Shown: piece by piece, positions 54,729 through 63,228 of the stretch | Numbering within the stretch: position 1 is the stretch's first letter | How the letters are laid out: each line of letters opens with the position of its first letter | Assembly (NCBI RefSeq): GCF_001027285.1 | Contig: NZ_CP011509.1 | Location: 8,580,501-8,644,500 of the forward strand | Direction: 5' to 3' | DNA: 64,000 bases | Source of the DNA: Archangium gephyra | Lineage (GTDB): Bacteria; Myxococcota; Myxococcia; Myxococcales; Myxococcaceae | Translations under genes and position numbers: made by a program | The notes under the pieces: generated by a model | The model's input: the letters and a program-made list of their open reading frames with translations, nothing else | Told to the model about the DNA's origin: nothing | Database searches by the model: none

Positions 54729-55733
54729 TCACCTTCCCCTCTCCCGCCGGGAGAGGGTCGGGGTGAGGGTATCGGACCCCTTGGGTTGCCCCCGTGTCTG
54801 GTCCCCTCTCCCTCGGCTCCGTGCCTTCACCGTCTTCTGTCCCACGGAGCAAGCGGGGAGCAACTTGCACCGGGAGCAGTTGTCCGGAATGGGCTTCGTG
54901 GGGCACACGCCGCTCATGCCGTAGTGGCACAGGGCGAAGTCGAAGCGCACGGGGTCCGCGGAGTCCAGGGCACGCAGCGAGGCCGTCACCTCCTCGGCGG
55001 TGCGCCAGCTCAAGTCATTGCGGCGGGTCAGCCCCAGGTGTTTCGAAATCCGTCCGATGTGCGTATCCAGCGGAATGAGCAGCGCCGAGGGGCTCACCCG
55101 CTTCCAGATGCCGAGATCCACCCCATCCGGCCCGCGCACCATCCACCGGAGGAACAGGTTGAGCCGCTTGGCCGCACCGGCCCCGAGAGGCGAGGGCAAC
55201 AGGTGCTGCAGCCCGCGCTCGGGCCCGAGCACCTTGCGCAGTGGCTCCATGGGCACGTCCCGCAGAGCGGAGGTGAACGCATCCAGCGCGCCGTGCCAGG
55301 AGCCACGGGCCTCCAGCCCCTGGACGAAGAGCGCCTCCAGGCTCCCGAGCTCACGCAAGGCCCGGCCCATGCCCAGCAGCAGCACCGCCACGTCCGTGCC
55401 CACGTTGAAGCGGTAGACGAAGCCCGAGAGCAGCTCGCGTGCCCCGTCCACGTCCAGCGCGCGCACGAAGGCGGCAGGCGACGGGCCCATGCGCTTGAGC
55501 AACGCATCCACCTTGGGCCGGAACAGGTCCGCGCGCCCGTACGCCAGGGCCGCGGCCAGCAGCGCGCTCACCTCGATATCCCTGGGGTCGCGGTAGCGGT
55601 GCGGGAACTCCAGCGGATCGAACGCGATGCGTGCCTGACTGTCCGTGGACGCCAGGAAGGCATCCAGGCAGGGGCGCAGGCGCTCAGCGTCTCGCGGGCT
55701 CAGTCCTGTAGGTCCTCGAGCTCTCGGGGGCAT
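54729..55733 (-). CDS. TIGR02757 (DUF2400) family protein with Cys cluster
   Basis: The protein has 334 residues. It matches TIGR02757 over most of its length (DPLEFPHRYRDPRDIEVSA, LLAAALAYGRADLFRPKVDALL, RLNLFLRWMVRGPDGVDLGIW). Residues 223-296 contain LDTHIGRISKHLGLTRR and a Cys pattern C277-x8-C286-x2-C289-x5-C295, which recalls the HhH-GPD glycosylase fold with its iron-sulfur loop. DNA or nucleic-acid binding is plausible, but unproved. The last 15 residues are encoded by a dispersed palindromic repeat (54736-54770), a recent extension of the C-terminus. It is divergent from the alpha/beta hydrolase gene. Confidence 0.85.
   Translation of the reverse strand: MPPRARGPTGLSPRDAERLRPCLDAFLASTDSQARIAFDPLEFPHRYRDPRDIEVSALLAAALAYGRADLFRPKVDALLKRMGPSPAAFVRALDVDGARELLSGFVYRFNVGTDVAVLLLGMGRALRELGSLEALFVQGLEARGSWHGALDAFTSALRDVPMEPLRKVLGPERGLQHLLPSPLGAGAAKRLNLFLRWMVRGPDGVDLGIWKRVSPSALLIPLDTHIGRISKHLGLTRRNDLSWRTAEEVTASLRALDSADPVRFDFALCHYGMSGVCPTKPIPDNCSRCKLLPACSVGQKTVKARSRGRGDQTRGQPKGSDTLTPTLSRRERGR
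54736..54770 (+). repeat. Dispersed palindromic repeat, copy 4, inside the 3' end of a gene
   Basis: CCCTCTCCC, GCC, GGGAGAGGG and GGGGTGAGGG, as at 35441, 35561 and 41109. Read on the minus strand it codes TLTPTLSRRERG at the C-terminus of the TIGR02757 protein. Confidence 0.85.
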
Positions 55734-55887
55734 GGTTCAGACACTCCGTAGCCTGGAGCAACCCGCTCCGCCACGGAGTTCATCCACCGCGACGACGTGG
55801 CGCTGGGCGAGCGCCGCTGGGCTGAAATTTGGAAAGCTACCTCTGAAAGGACTCTGTTCCGCTCGTCCTTGGGGCCATCCTTCGGGA

Positions 55888-56784
55888 ATGTCGAGCCCCT
55901 CCCCGTTTCGCAGTGAAGCCGCTCGGAGCAGGTACCTGGCCGCCTATGACGGGTGGAGTCAGCAGTGGCCCGGGCCCGCGGACACGCGGCTCGTGCAGAC
56001 GTCCTATGGCGCGACGTTCGTGCGGGGCTCGGGCCCGGCGGATGCGCCTCCCCTCGTGCTGTTGCCAGGCGCCGGGGCTACCTCCCTCATGTGGGCACCC
56101 AATGTCCCCGCGCTCGCCGTTCATCACCGCGTGTGGGCGGTGGACAGCATCGCGGACCATGGACGCAGCGAGCCCTCCCGCCCGGTGAGCACGGCTCGGG
56201 ATTTCGTGACCTGGCTGGACGAGCTCACCACGGTGTTGGCGCCCGGACGGTCCTTCGGCCTCGCGGGCGTCTCCTATGGAGCGTGGATCGCCGCGCAGTA
56301 CGCGCTGGCGCATCCCGAGCGGCTCTCGGCCCTGGCACTCATCGCGCCCGCCGGAACGGTGATGCCCCTCGGCCTGGGCTTCGTCCTGCGGGCGGTATCG
56401 TGCGCCCTGCCCTCACCCTCCTTCACCCGCCGCTTCATGAGCTGGCTCGCCAGCGATCTGGCCACGAAAGAAGACGCAGCGAGCCGGGCGCTGTTCGAGG
56501 AGCGCGTCGAACAGGGCTACCTCGCGCTTCGCAGCTACAAGGCACGCCGGCTGGTCGAGCCCTCGGTCCTGAACGACGAGCAGTTGTGCGCGCTGCCTTC
56601 ACCCACGCTTTTCCTGGTGGGGGAGAACGAGCGAATCTTCTCCGCCTCGGCCGCGCTCGAGCGTCTGCGCCGTGTGGCCCCCGGCATCGAGCTGGAGCTC
56701 GTCGCCGGAGCGGGGCACGACGTCACCCTCGTGCAGGCCGAGCGCGTCAACGCCCGCCTCAGGGCCCTGTTCGGCCGGAAATGA
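55888..56784 (+). CDS. Alpha/beta hydrolase
   Basis: The protein has 298 residues, starting at ATG 55888. The alpha/beta hydrolase fold is clear: LVLLPGAGATSLMW (oxyanion HG-like replaced by GAG), VWAVDSIADHGRSEPS, the nucleophile elbow GVSYGAW (Ser near residue 134), LVGENERIF with the acid and GAGHDVTL with His near 280. Substrate unknown; esterase, lipase-like or lactonase activity are all possible. It is convergent with the P450 gene and has 36 bases between the stops. Confidence 0.85.
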   Translation: MSSPSPFRSEAARSRYLAAYDGWSQQWPGPADTRLVQTSYGATFVRGSGPADAPPLVLLPGAGATSLMWAPNVPALAVHHRVWAVDSIADHGRSEPSRPVSTARDFVTWLDELTTVLAPGRSFGLAGVSYGAWIAAQYALAHPERLSALALIAPAGTVMPLGLGFVLRAVSCALPSPSFTRRFMSWLASDLATKEDAASRALFEERVEQGYLALRSYKARRLVEPSVLNDEQLCALPSPTLFLVGENERIFSASAALERLRRVAPGIELELVAGAGHDVTLVQAERVNARLRALFGRK

Positions 56785-56820
56785 GGCGGACGCCCGAGGG
56801 TGAAGGCGGACGCGCCGCGC

Positions 56821-58047
56821 CTACAGCTCCACGGGGAGCGCGCGCAGCTCCCGGTTGAGCGGAAGCCGCGGCTCCCAGGTGGGCTGGGTGCCTGGCGCGG
56901 GCCTCACGTGAGGGAAGCGGCGCAGCAGCGTCTCGAAGAAGACCTGGGCCTCCAGCCGCGCCAGCGCCGCACCCAGGCAATAGAACGAGCCGAATCCAAA
57001 CGCCACGTGCTTGCTCGGCTTGCGGTTGATGTCGAACCGGTCCGGCTCGGCGAAGACCTCCGGATCCCGGTTCGCCGCGGCGAGCGCCAGGTACACCATC
57101 TGGTACTGCTGCATCGCCTGCCCGCCGAGCTCCACCGGCGCCACCGTGAGCCGGGTGATGAAGCCCACCACGTCGCCGTAGCGCAGCACCTCTTCCACCG
57201 CCTGGGGGATGAGCGAGGCGTCCTCGCGCAGCTTCGCGAGCTGCTCCGGGTGCTGGAACAGGAGCCACATTCCCTTGCTGATGAGCCGCGCGGTGGTCTC
57301 GTGGCCGGCGAACAGCAGCAGCACGCAGTTGGAGAGGATCTCCTCCTCACTGACCAGCCCCTCGGCCTGGGCGCGCACGAAGACCTCGAGGATGTTCTCG
57401 CTCGGGGCACGGCGATGCTGGGCGAGCGCGTCGCGCATGTAGTTCATCATCTCCATCACGCTCTTCTGGCTCCGCAGCAGTTGCGGCACGTCGAAGGCAC
57501 TGAAGATGGCGGTCAGATCCCTCGACCAGCGCTGGAGCATGTACTCGTCCGTGAGGGGCACCCCGAGCATCTCGGCGATGACGCTCGAGGGCAGCGGAAT
57601 GGCGAGCTCCTGCACCAGGTCGATGGAGCCGCCCTTCGCCGCGGCGGCGTCGAGCAACGCATCGGTGATGGACTGAATCCGCGGACGGAGGTTGTCCACG
57701 GTGCGCGGGGTGAAGTAGCGCTTGAGCAACGATTGGAAGCGGAGGTGGCCCTCGTGGGTGGTGTGCCCCATCCACATGTTGACGGCGTCACGCAGCGGCA
57801 GGAGCTGCTTCCGGGCCGCCTCGGGGAGACGCTCGAACTGCCCCGTCATCGGTCCCGCGACCATGCGGGGATCCCTCAGCGCGTTGGAGATGTCGGCGTG
57901 ACGGGTGAGCAGCCAGCCCTGGAGCTGCGGGCTCCAATGAATGGGCTCCTGGGCGCGAAGCCGATGGTAGAGCGAATGTGAATCCTGGGCGGCCTTGAGG
58001 CTGAGAAGGTCGAAAACGAGGGGTGGGTGACTCACTGCCTGGCTCAT
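56821..58047 (-). CDS. Cytochrome P450 (soluble bacterial type)
   Basis: The protein has 408 residues with no membrane anchor, as in class I bacterial P450s. The I-helix motif AGHETT (247-252), ExxR (Glu286-Arg289, EEVLR) and the haem loop [11 protein letters not shown] with Cys357 are present. The haem loop has Ser-Phe-Tyr where FGxGxHxC is usual; the usual His is lacking. It hydroxylates or otherwise oxidises a small molecule and needs ferredoxin partners not in the window. The 218-base gap 58048-58265 between this gene and the EEP gene contains only promoter sequence and no gene. Confidence 0.93.
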   Translation of the reverse strand: MSQAVSHPPLVFDLLSLKAAQDSHSLYHRLRAQEPIHWSPQLQGWLLTRHADISNALRDPRMVAGPMTGQFERLPEAARKQLLPLRDAVNMWMGHTTHEGHLRFQSLLKRYFTPRTVDNLRPRIQSITDALLDAAAAKGGSIDLVQELAIPLPSSVIAEMLGVPLTDEYMLQRWSRDLTAIFSAFDVPQLLRSQKSVMEMMNYMRDALAQHRRAPSENILEVFVRAQAEGLVSEEEILSNCVLLLFAGHETTARLISKGMWLLFQHPEQLAKLREDASLIPQAVEEVLRYGDVVGFITRLTVAPVELGGQAMQQYQMVYLALAAANRDPEVFAEPDRFDINRKPSKHVAFGFGSFYCLGAALARLEAQVFFETLLRRFPHVRPAPGTQPTWEPRLPLNRELRALPVEL

Positions 58048-58265
58048 GAAATCCTCTCCGAGTGCGGCGAAAGGAGACCCCTTCGCTCAGCTCCGGTCGC
58101 GGTAGGTATGAACCACGCGGGGATCGAAGAAGGCAAGCCGGTCCGCTCCTCGAGCACCTGACCGCCATTGCCCACAGTCCCGCACAAGGGCCCCAGGACG
58201 CGCCGCGGGCATACCAGGCGCATTCCCCGAGGAGACCTGCCAGTGACTCGGCGCCCGCACGAGCT

Positions 58266-59435
58266 TCAGCAGCCAGGCGTTACCTTCAACCAGCGGCCGT
58301 AGTGGTCGGAGTGGGTGTAATAGGGCCACTTCCGCTGGCCTGAATCGAGCGTCATCCAGACAGGAGCCCAACCGCTGTATTGGATGTCGCCGAACGAGCA
58401 GGTGCCGAAGTGACCGGGCTTGCCGATCAGCATGACATCGAGGTCTCCCGTGAGGCCGGTGGCCATGCCGTTCGGACCGGTGTCGATGGCGGTGCCCACC
58501 CAGTTGGACTTGAAGCCAACGGTCTCCTGGCTGCTCATGACGGCATCCATGTAGCGATAGTCCGCCGGGTCGAAGAAGGCCGTGCTGGCGGAGGACTGCT
58601 CCAGCAGTTGATGACCCCTGGAAGGCCGGGTGACGGGGTCGAAGTCGGCGTTGAGATCGCCACCGAGGATGACGAGCGCGGGTGGGTAGCTGGCCTGGTT
58701 GGCGGAGACCTCGTCCTGGATGAGCTCCAGCGACTGCTTCATGTTGGAGATGCGAGAGTTGTCGGAGGTGGTGTCCCCATCGAGGTGGCTGTTGCCGCCG
58801 TAGGTGAAATGGGTGTTGAAGACGTAGTAATACCTCCCCTCCTTCGAGAAGATCGCCCCCCAGACGCCCTTCTCCTTGTGCACGTCGGGGCCATTCACGG
58901 TGGTGAAGGCACGGAAGCCGAGCTCCTTCATCAGCCGGGTGCCCCGCTTGTAGAACATCACCAGACCGCTGCAGTCGTTCTCGATGGCACCGAGGGAATC
59001 ATCGCAATACTGCCCGGAGGGGGTCAGCATGCTGTAGCCGCGTGCGGCCAGCGCGGTCCGGGGACCATCTCCGATGATGTCATCGTAGTCCCAGGCTTCC
59101 TGGAACAGGAGGACGTCGGCGCACCGGGTCACCTCGCCGAGGCTCTGCTCCATCTCATCGCCGAAGTCGGTGACGAACGGGACGTTGTGGAAGATGTTGT
59201 AGGACACGATGCTGAGCGCACCGGAGTCGTCGCAGGTCTCGTTGATCCGCCAGGAGGGGGTGGCGGAAGGATTGAAGTATTCGTTCGGGCCGACCTCGTC
59301 GAACCATGCCTTGGGGTGGTTCGAATGGTAGTCATCGAGTCTGGCCGTGGGCCCCTCCTGGGACGAGCAGGCGAGGGTCAGGCATGACACGAGGGTGAGC
59401 ACGGCCCAGCCGGCCTGGAGTTTGAGATTTTTCAT
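58266..59435 (-). CDS. Lipoprotein endonuclease/exonuclease/phosphatase (sphingomyelinase-like)
   Basis: The protein has 389 residues from ATG 59435. The lipobox LTLAC (Cys23) predicts attachment to the envelope. The EEP metallo-phosphodiesterase fold is visible: IVSYNIFHNVPF, LLFQEAWDYDD with the metal-binding Glu, FNTHFTYGG, GGDLNADFDPV, DLDVMLIG and the C-terminal HSDHYGRW. The closest look is to bacterial neutral sphingomyelinase-type phospholipase C enzymes, so it could cleave a phospho-lipid head group or nucleic acid. It overlaps the upstream foldase-like gene by 4 bases, so the pair should be made together. Confidence 0.85.
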   Translation of the reverse strand: MKNLKLQAGWAVLTLVSCLTLACSSQEGPTARLDDYHSNHPKAWFDEVGPNEYFNPSATPSWRINETCDDSGALSIVSYNIFHNVPFVTDFGDEMEQSLGEVTRCADVLLFQEAWDYDDIIGDGPRTALAARGYSMLTPSGQYCDDSLGAIENDCSGLVMFYKRGTRLMKELGFRAFTTVNGPDVHKEKGVWGAIFSKEGRYYYVFNTHFTYGGNSHLDGDTTSDNSRISNMKQSLELIQDEVSANQASYPPALVILGGDLNADFDPVTRPSRGHQLLEQSSASTAFFDPADYRYMDAVMSSQETVGFKSNWVGTAIDTGPNGMATGLTGDLDVMLIGKPGHFGTCSFGDIQYSGWAPVWMTLDSGQRKWPYYTHSDHYGRWLKVTPGC

Positions 59436-60451
59436 TGCAGGTCGTACTTCTCGAACAGGTGTTGATCCACCGCGAGCATCCGTTGGCGCAGTTGCTCCGG
59501 GCTCGACTCGCTGGCCCATTGCTTCAGCATCGACTCCCGCTCCTGGTTGAAAGCCTTCAGGCGCTCGCTCAGGGACTGCTGTTCCTGGTGGTAGTCCAGG
59601 TAGCGCCGGGCGTACTCGGGGCCGGTGTAGCGCTCGAGCACTTCCCTCCGCTGCTCCGCTCCGAGCACCTCGGCCGACTGCCGGAGGCTCAGCTCGTGCT
59701 TCGCCAGTTCCACGGGCTCCATGACGGACACGAGCCGCACCTGGTGCTCCTCCTCGATCCGATGGAGCGCGTCCTGATAGACGGCGAGCTTCTGCTCGAG
59801 TGGCATGCGGGAGTCCCTGGCGAGCTCACCCACCCGCTGGGGCAGTTGGAGGAGCTCGTCGGACAAGCCGAAGAGCCGTCGATCCAATTCCAGACCGATG
59901 AGCTCACGACGCGCCTCCCGGAAGCGCGCATGAACGGCGAGGAATTCATCATCCGAGTGGGACCGCGGGTTGCTCGTCACCCGCTGGTCGAACTCCGCGT
60001 CGATCCGCTCCAGCAGGCTCCAGAAAGCCGCGGACGTGAGCTCCTCGGGAAGGGCGAGGCGCTCCTGGAGGTGGGCGAAGAGAAGAGCACGGCACTCGCC
60101 GGCCCGCTGCCGCGGATTCCCACAGTGCCTGTCGAGGAGGCTCGCCAGGATGCGGCCAGGAGCCATCCCGAAGTCACCTCTCGCGGCGGCACGCTCATAG
60201 GCCTGGACCAGCGTGCGGGGAGTCCGCTCCGCCAGGAACCCGGCCTCGGGCTCTCGAGGAGGGGCGGTGGCGACCGTTGGCGCTCCGGCCCTCCCGGCCA
60301 CGACAGGGGCGCTCGAGGTAGCGAGGGCCGTGCTCGCCCCACCCGCGGGCTCGACGGGACTCGCGAGGTTCCACCAGGTGCAAAGGCCCAGCAAGACGAG
60401 GCACAGCGAGAATCCCGAGGCTTTCGTGCGGCCGCGCATGACGAGCCGCAT
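59432..60451 (-). CDS. Lipase-chaperone-like (steric foldase) membrane protein
   Basis: The protein has 339 residues. Residues 13-35 are one N-terminal transmembrane helix (SGFSLCLVLLGLCTWW), then an Ala/Pro/Ser linker, then a long all-helical body with EFDQRV, REARRELIGLELDRRLFGL and GPEYARRYLDYHQEQQSL, LSERLKAFNQERESML. The length, architecture and end resemble lipase-specific foldases (Lif), which fold a secreted lipase in the periplasm. Here the partner gene is the EEP phosphodiesterase, translationally coupled by a 4-base overlap, so this foldase may serve that enzyme. The classical RxxFDY motif is not seen, and the assignment is tentative. Confidence 0.6.
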   Translation of the reverse strand: MRLVMRGRTKASGFSLCLVLLGLCTWWNLASPVEPAGGASTALATSSAPVVAGRAGAPTVATAPPREPEAGFLAERTPRTLVQAYERAAARGDFGMAPGRILASLLDRHCGNPRQRAGECRALLFAHLQERLALPEELTSAAFWSLLERIDAEFDQRVTSNPRSHSDDEFLAVHARFREARRELIGLELDRRLFGLSDELLQLPQRVGELARDSRMPLEQKLAVYQDALHRIEEEHQVRLVSVMEPVELAKHELSLRQSAEVLGAEQRREVLERYTGPEYARRYLDYHQEQQSLSERLKAFNQERESMLKQWASESSPEQLRQRMLAVDQHLFEKYDLQ

Positions 60452-60548
60452 CTTGTCACGGCGGCCCCCCTGCCCGCCTGGGCCGGTGCGTCATCCCCGC
60501 GCGGGCCGTGCGCTGGTGCGGAGGCCTCCCTGCCCGCGTCTCACCGCC

Positions 60549-63059
60549 TCAGGCCGGCCGCCAGGGCTCCGGGTCCAGCGCGACGATCCGGAACTCGCTC
60601 GTGTACGTGTGGCCCTCGGCATCCGGCAGCCAGGTGTGATCGATCGCCGGGAGCATCTCCGAGACGAACACCGACTCCGAGCTCTGGAGCATCCGCAGGA
60701 AGTTGTCCACAGTGTGGGGGCTCTCCAGGTCCAGGTAGCTGGGCTTGCGCTCCGAGGAGGCCTTGAAGAAGAGGAAGCGGGGCAGGCCCTGCTCGCGGGC
60801 CCAGCGGCGCACGCCGATGAAGCGCTCCACGGTGGTGGGGGCCTGGACGAAGGGCATCTCCGCCACCTGGAAGCGCCACGCCTCACGCGCCACCACGAGG
60901 CCGTCGAGGGTGACGCGCGGCATGTACTGCAGCCGGGGCAGCAGCGGGACGGCGATGGAGATGACCGGGAGGATGACCTGCACCAGTTGCAGGATGTCCC
61001 AGCTCCGGGAGCCATCGCGGGTGCTGACCGTGAGCCGCCCGTCCACCAGCCGTATCACCTGGTCGCTGAGCGGCACCACCTGGGAGCGCGGGCGCCAGGA
61101 GCGTGAGGCGTCGTACTCGATGGCGACGTCCTCGGGGTGCTCCGCGAGGGGCGTGACGCCGCGGCCGCTGTAGATGTCGCCCTTCGACACGGTGGGGGTG
61201 CAGCGCGGCCCCACGTCCTCGGCGATGGCGTTCCGAAGCCGCGCGGGCTCCGGGTGCGTGTTCATGAAGGCTTCCTGCTCGAGCGAATTGACCGCGAAGT
61301 GGAGCTCTCCCAGGACGACTTGATAGTCGCCGCGCTGGACGGCCTCCAGGCTCCTGGCGCTGATCATCAGATCCGGCGAGTGGTAGCGGGCACCGGGCCA
61401 GCCGGGATGGGGGGCGGCGAAGAGCTCGCGAACCAGGGGCTCGACCGCGTCCGAGGTGAGCTCGATCGCACGCTGCCCACCGGACTGGGGCAGGCCGAAG
61501 ACACGCGCCCAGCGGGCCGGGTAGTCGGCCATCAGGGCTTCGGCGAAGGCGGGGGGCTTGCTACCCCCCTCGGGGAAGAGCTCGGCGGCGGTGGGCCAGA
61601 ACAGGACGCCCTCCACGGTGTCCGTCCCCAGGCCCTCGCACAGCGAGCGGAAGACCCCGAGCAGGGCCTCATGGCACTGGCGGCCAATCTGGTAGCTGTA
61701 CCAGCGCCCGCCGAGCATCAGCAGCGAGAGGGGACGCCGGAGGCGGTCGATCAGCTCGGGTCCCAACGTCATGGCGAGGCCCCGGCGGCAGTCCTCGTAG
61801 AGCGGGGTGCGCCCGCCGTACGTCATGCCGGCGTTGCGGGTGGCATCCCGGGACGTCAGGCGGCTGAAGCGGCTCTCCACCTCGCCGAGGGCCCGGTCCA
61901 ACGCCTCCGGGTCTCCGGACGCGCGGATGACGGCCTCGCGGGCCTCCTCCAGCTCCGCGAGCTGGGCGAGCGCGTCCGAGCGCGCGGCCTCATCGCCCAC
62001 CCGCTCCAGCAGTTGCCGCAGGACCACCTCGCGCCCATGCGCCCGGGTGGGCAGCTCCAGCTCCCAGACGAGCACGTCGCGGGACCGCAGCTCCTCCAGC
62101 GCGGCGTAGACGTCCGCCTCCGAGGAGAACAGCCCCTCGGCGATCACCGTGGTGGCGAGCTCCCGGGCCAGCCGCACGCCATCACACAACGTGAGCAGGC
62201 GCAGCGGCGTGGGGGCCAGCTCGTCGCTGCCCACGGGCAGGTGCAGGGTCCGCCCCTCGAGGCGCGCATAGGGCTGGAGGCGGGGGGCGAGCCACGGCTG
62301 GATGCCGGGGTGCTTGGAGAACTTCTGGGCCAGGGCCTCGATGGGCCAGAAATCGAAGGACACCCAGCGGTGCTCGATGAGCGAGGGGCCGGGCCGGGCC
62401 GTGACGCCGGGGCCCTCCTCGGAGAAGGTGCCCCAGCCGAACGGGCCGAAGAAGCCGATGGAGTCGTTCTTGACGGTGTAGCGCTGGAGGTAGTTGGCGA
62501 CGAGCTGCTCCCTGGCGCGGCTCTTGGTGCTGCGCTCATCCGGGGGGCTGCGCAGCAGCGGCTCGATGGCCGAGTGGACCGCGGCGCGGTTCTGCCACAC
62601 GAGGGCCTCGCGGAACCGGCTGTCGCGCGCCTGGGCCCGGAGGACCTCGCCGAGCCGGGTGCCCTCGCGCTCGAACAGCGCGTCCAGGCGGGCCCGGGTG
62701 GCCTCCAGCTCCGCCAGGCTGGAGCGCAGGGCCTCGAAGCGCGTGCGGGCCTCGCCCTCGGCCTGGATGTCCTGGGGCAGTCCTCCCCGGGCCAGACGTT
62801 TGATGGCGCCGTTGAGCGCGCGGGCCTCGTCTGGAGGCAGCGCTTGCCGGACACGCTCGAGGGCGGCGATGAGCTCCTCGCGGAGCGTGCGGATGCGCTC
62901 CTCGAGGTCCAGACACGCGTCCACCGCCGAGGCCAGCTCCCGGCTGGCGAGCCGCAGGACATCCGAAGCGGGGAAGCCCGCGCCACGAACGCAGAAGTCC
63001 TTCCAGAGAGACCAGCCATTCGCGAGGGGGACCAGATGTCCGGGAGCTTTGTTCGGCAT
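60549..63059 (-). CDS. LanB-like (lantibiotic dehydratase-family) protein, stand-alone
   Basis: The protein has 836 residues. Its fold features match full-length lantibiotic dehydratase N-terminal enzymes: NYLQRYTVKNDSIGFFGPFG (about 190-210) and NAGMTYGGRTPLYEDCRRG (about 395-415), then HFAVNSLEQEAF and the PRVTLDGLVVAREAWRF region near 690-710. Such enzymes transfer glutamate from glutamyl-tRNA to Ser/Thr and eliminate it. No short precursor gene, LanC cyclase or separate SpaB_C gene was found in the adjoining sequence, so it is an orphan here. The gene is divergent from a lipoprotein gene at 63229. Confidence 0.8.
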   Translation of the reverse strand: MPNKAPGHLVPLANGWSLWKDFCVRGAGFPASDVLRLASRELASAVDACLDLEERIRTLREELIAALERVRQALPPDEARALNGAIKRLARGGLPQDIQAEGEARTRFEALRSSLAELEATRARLDALFEREGTRLGEVLRAQARDSRFREALVWQNRAAVHSAIEPLLRSPPDERSTKSRAREQLVANYLQRYTVKNDSIGFFGPFGWGTFSEEGPGVTARPGPSLIEHRWVSFDFWPIEALAQKFSKHPGIQPWLAPRLQPYARLEGRTLHLPVGSDELAPTPLRLLTLCDGVRLARELATTVIAEGLFSSEADVYAALEELRSRDVLVWELELPTRAHGREVVLRQLLERVGDEAARSDALAQLAELEEAREAVIRASGDPEALDRALGEVESRFSRLTSRDATRNAGMTYGGRTPLYEDCRRGLAMTLGPELIDRLRRPLSLLMLGGRWYSYQIGRQCHEALLGVFRSLCEGLGTDTVEGVLFWPTAAELFPEGGSKPPAFAEALMADYPARWARVFGLPQSGGQRAIELTSDAVEPLVRELFAAPHPGWPGARYHSPDLMISARSLEAVQRGDYQVVLGELHFAVNSLEQEAFMNTHPEPARLRNAIAEDVGPRCTPTVSKGDIYSGRGVTPLAEHPEDVAIEYDASRSWRPRSQVVPLSDQVIRLVDGRLTVSTRDGSRSWDILQLVQVILPVISIAVPLLPRLQYMPRVTLDGLVVAREAWRFQVAEMPFVQAPTTVERFIGVRRWAREQGLPRFLFFKASSERKPSYLDLESPHTVDNFLRMLQSSESVFVSEMLPAIDHTWLPDAEGHTYTSEFRIVALDPEPWRPA

Positions 63060-63228
63060 TCTCAGGACTTTCTAGCCTCTCGGAGACAGGGCTGACAATG
63101 CGGCGGTGCACGGATGGACAGCCGCGCGGGGGCTTCGCCGTTTCGTCTCCCCTTCCGATGGACTTTCAGCGAGAGTCCGGCCTTCACCGGGGCAGCGGCC
63201 GGCAGACCCTGGCAATCGGGGGATCTCC

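Noticed and set aside
60452-63228. Precursor peptide for the LanB-like enzyme
   Set aside because: No short gene with a leader and a Ser/Thr/Cys-rich core and a ribosome site was found in the flanking gaps.
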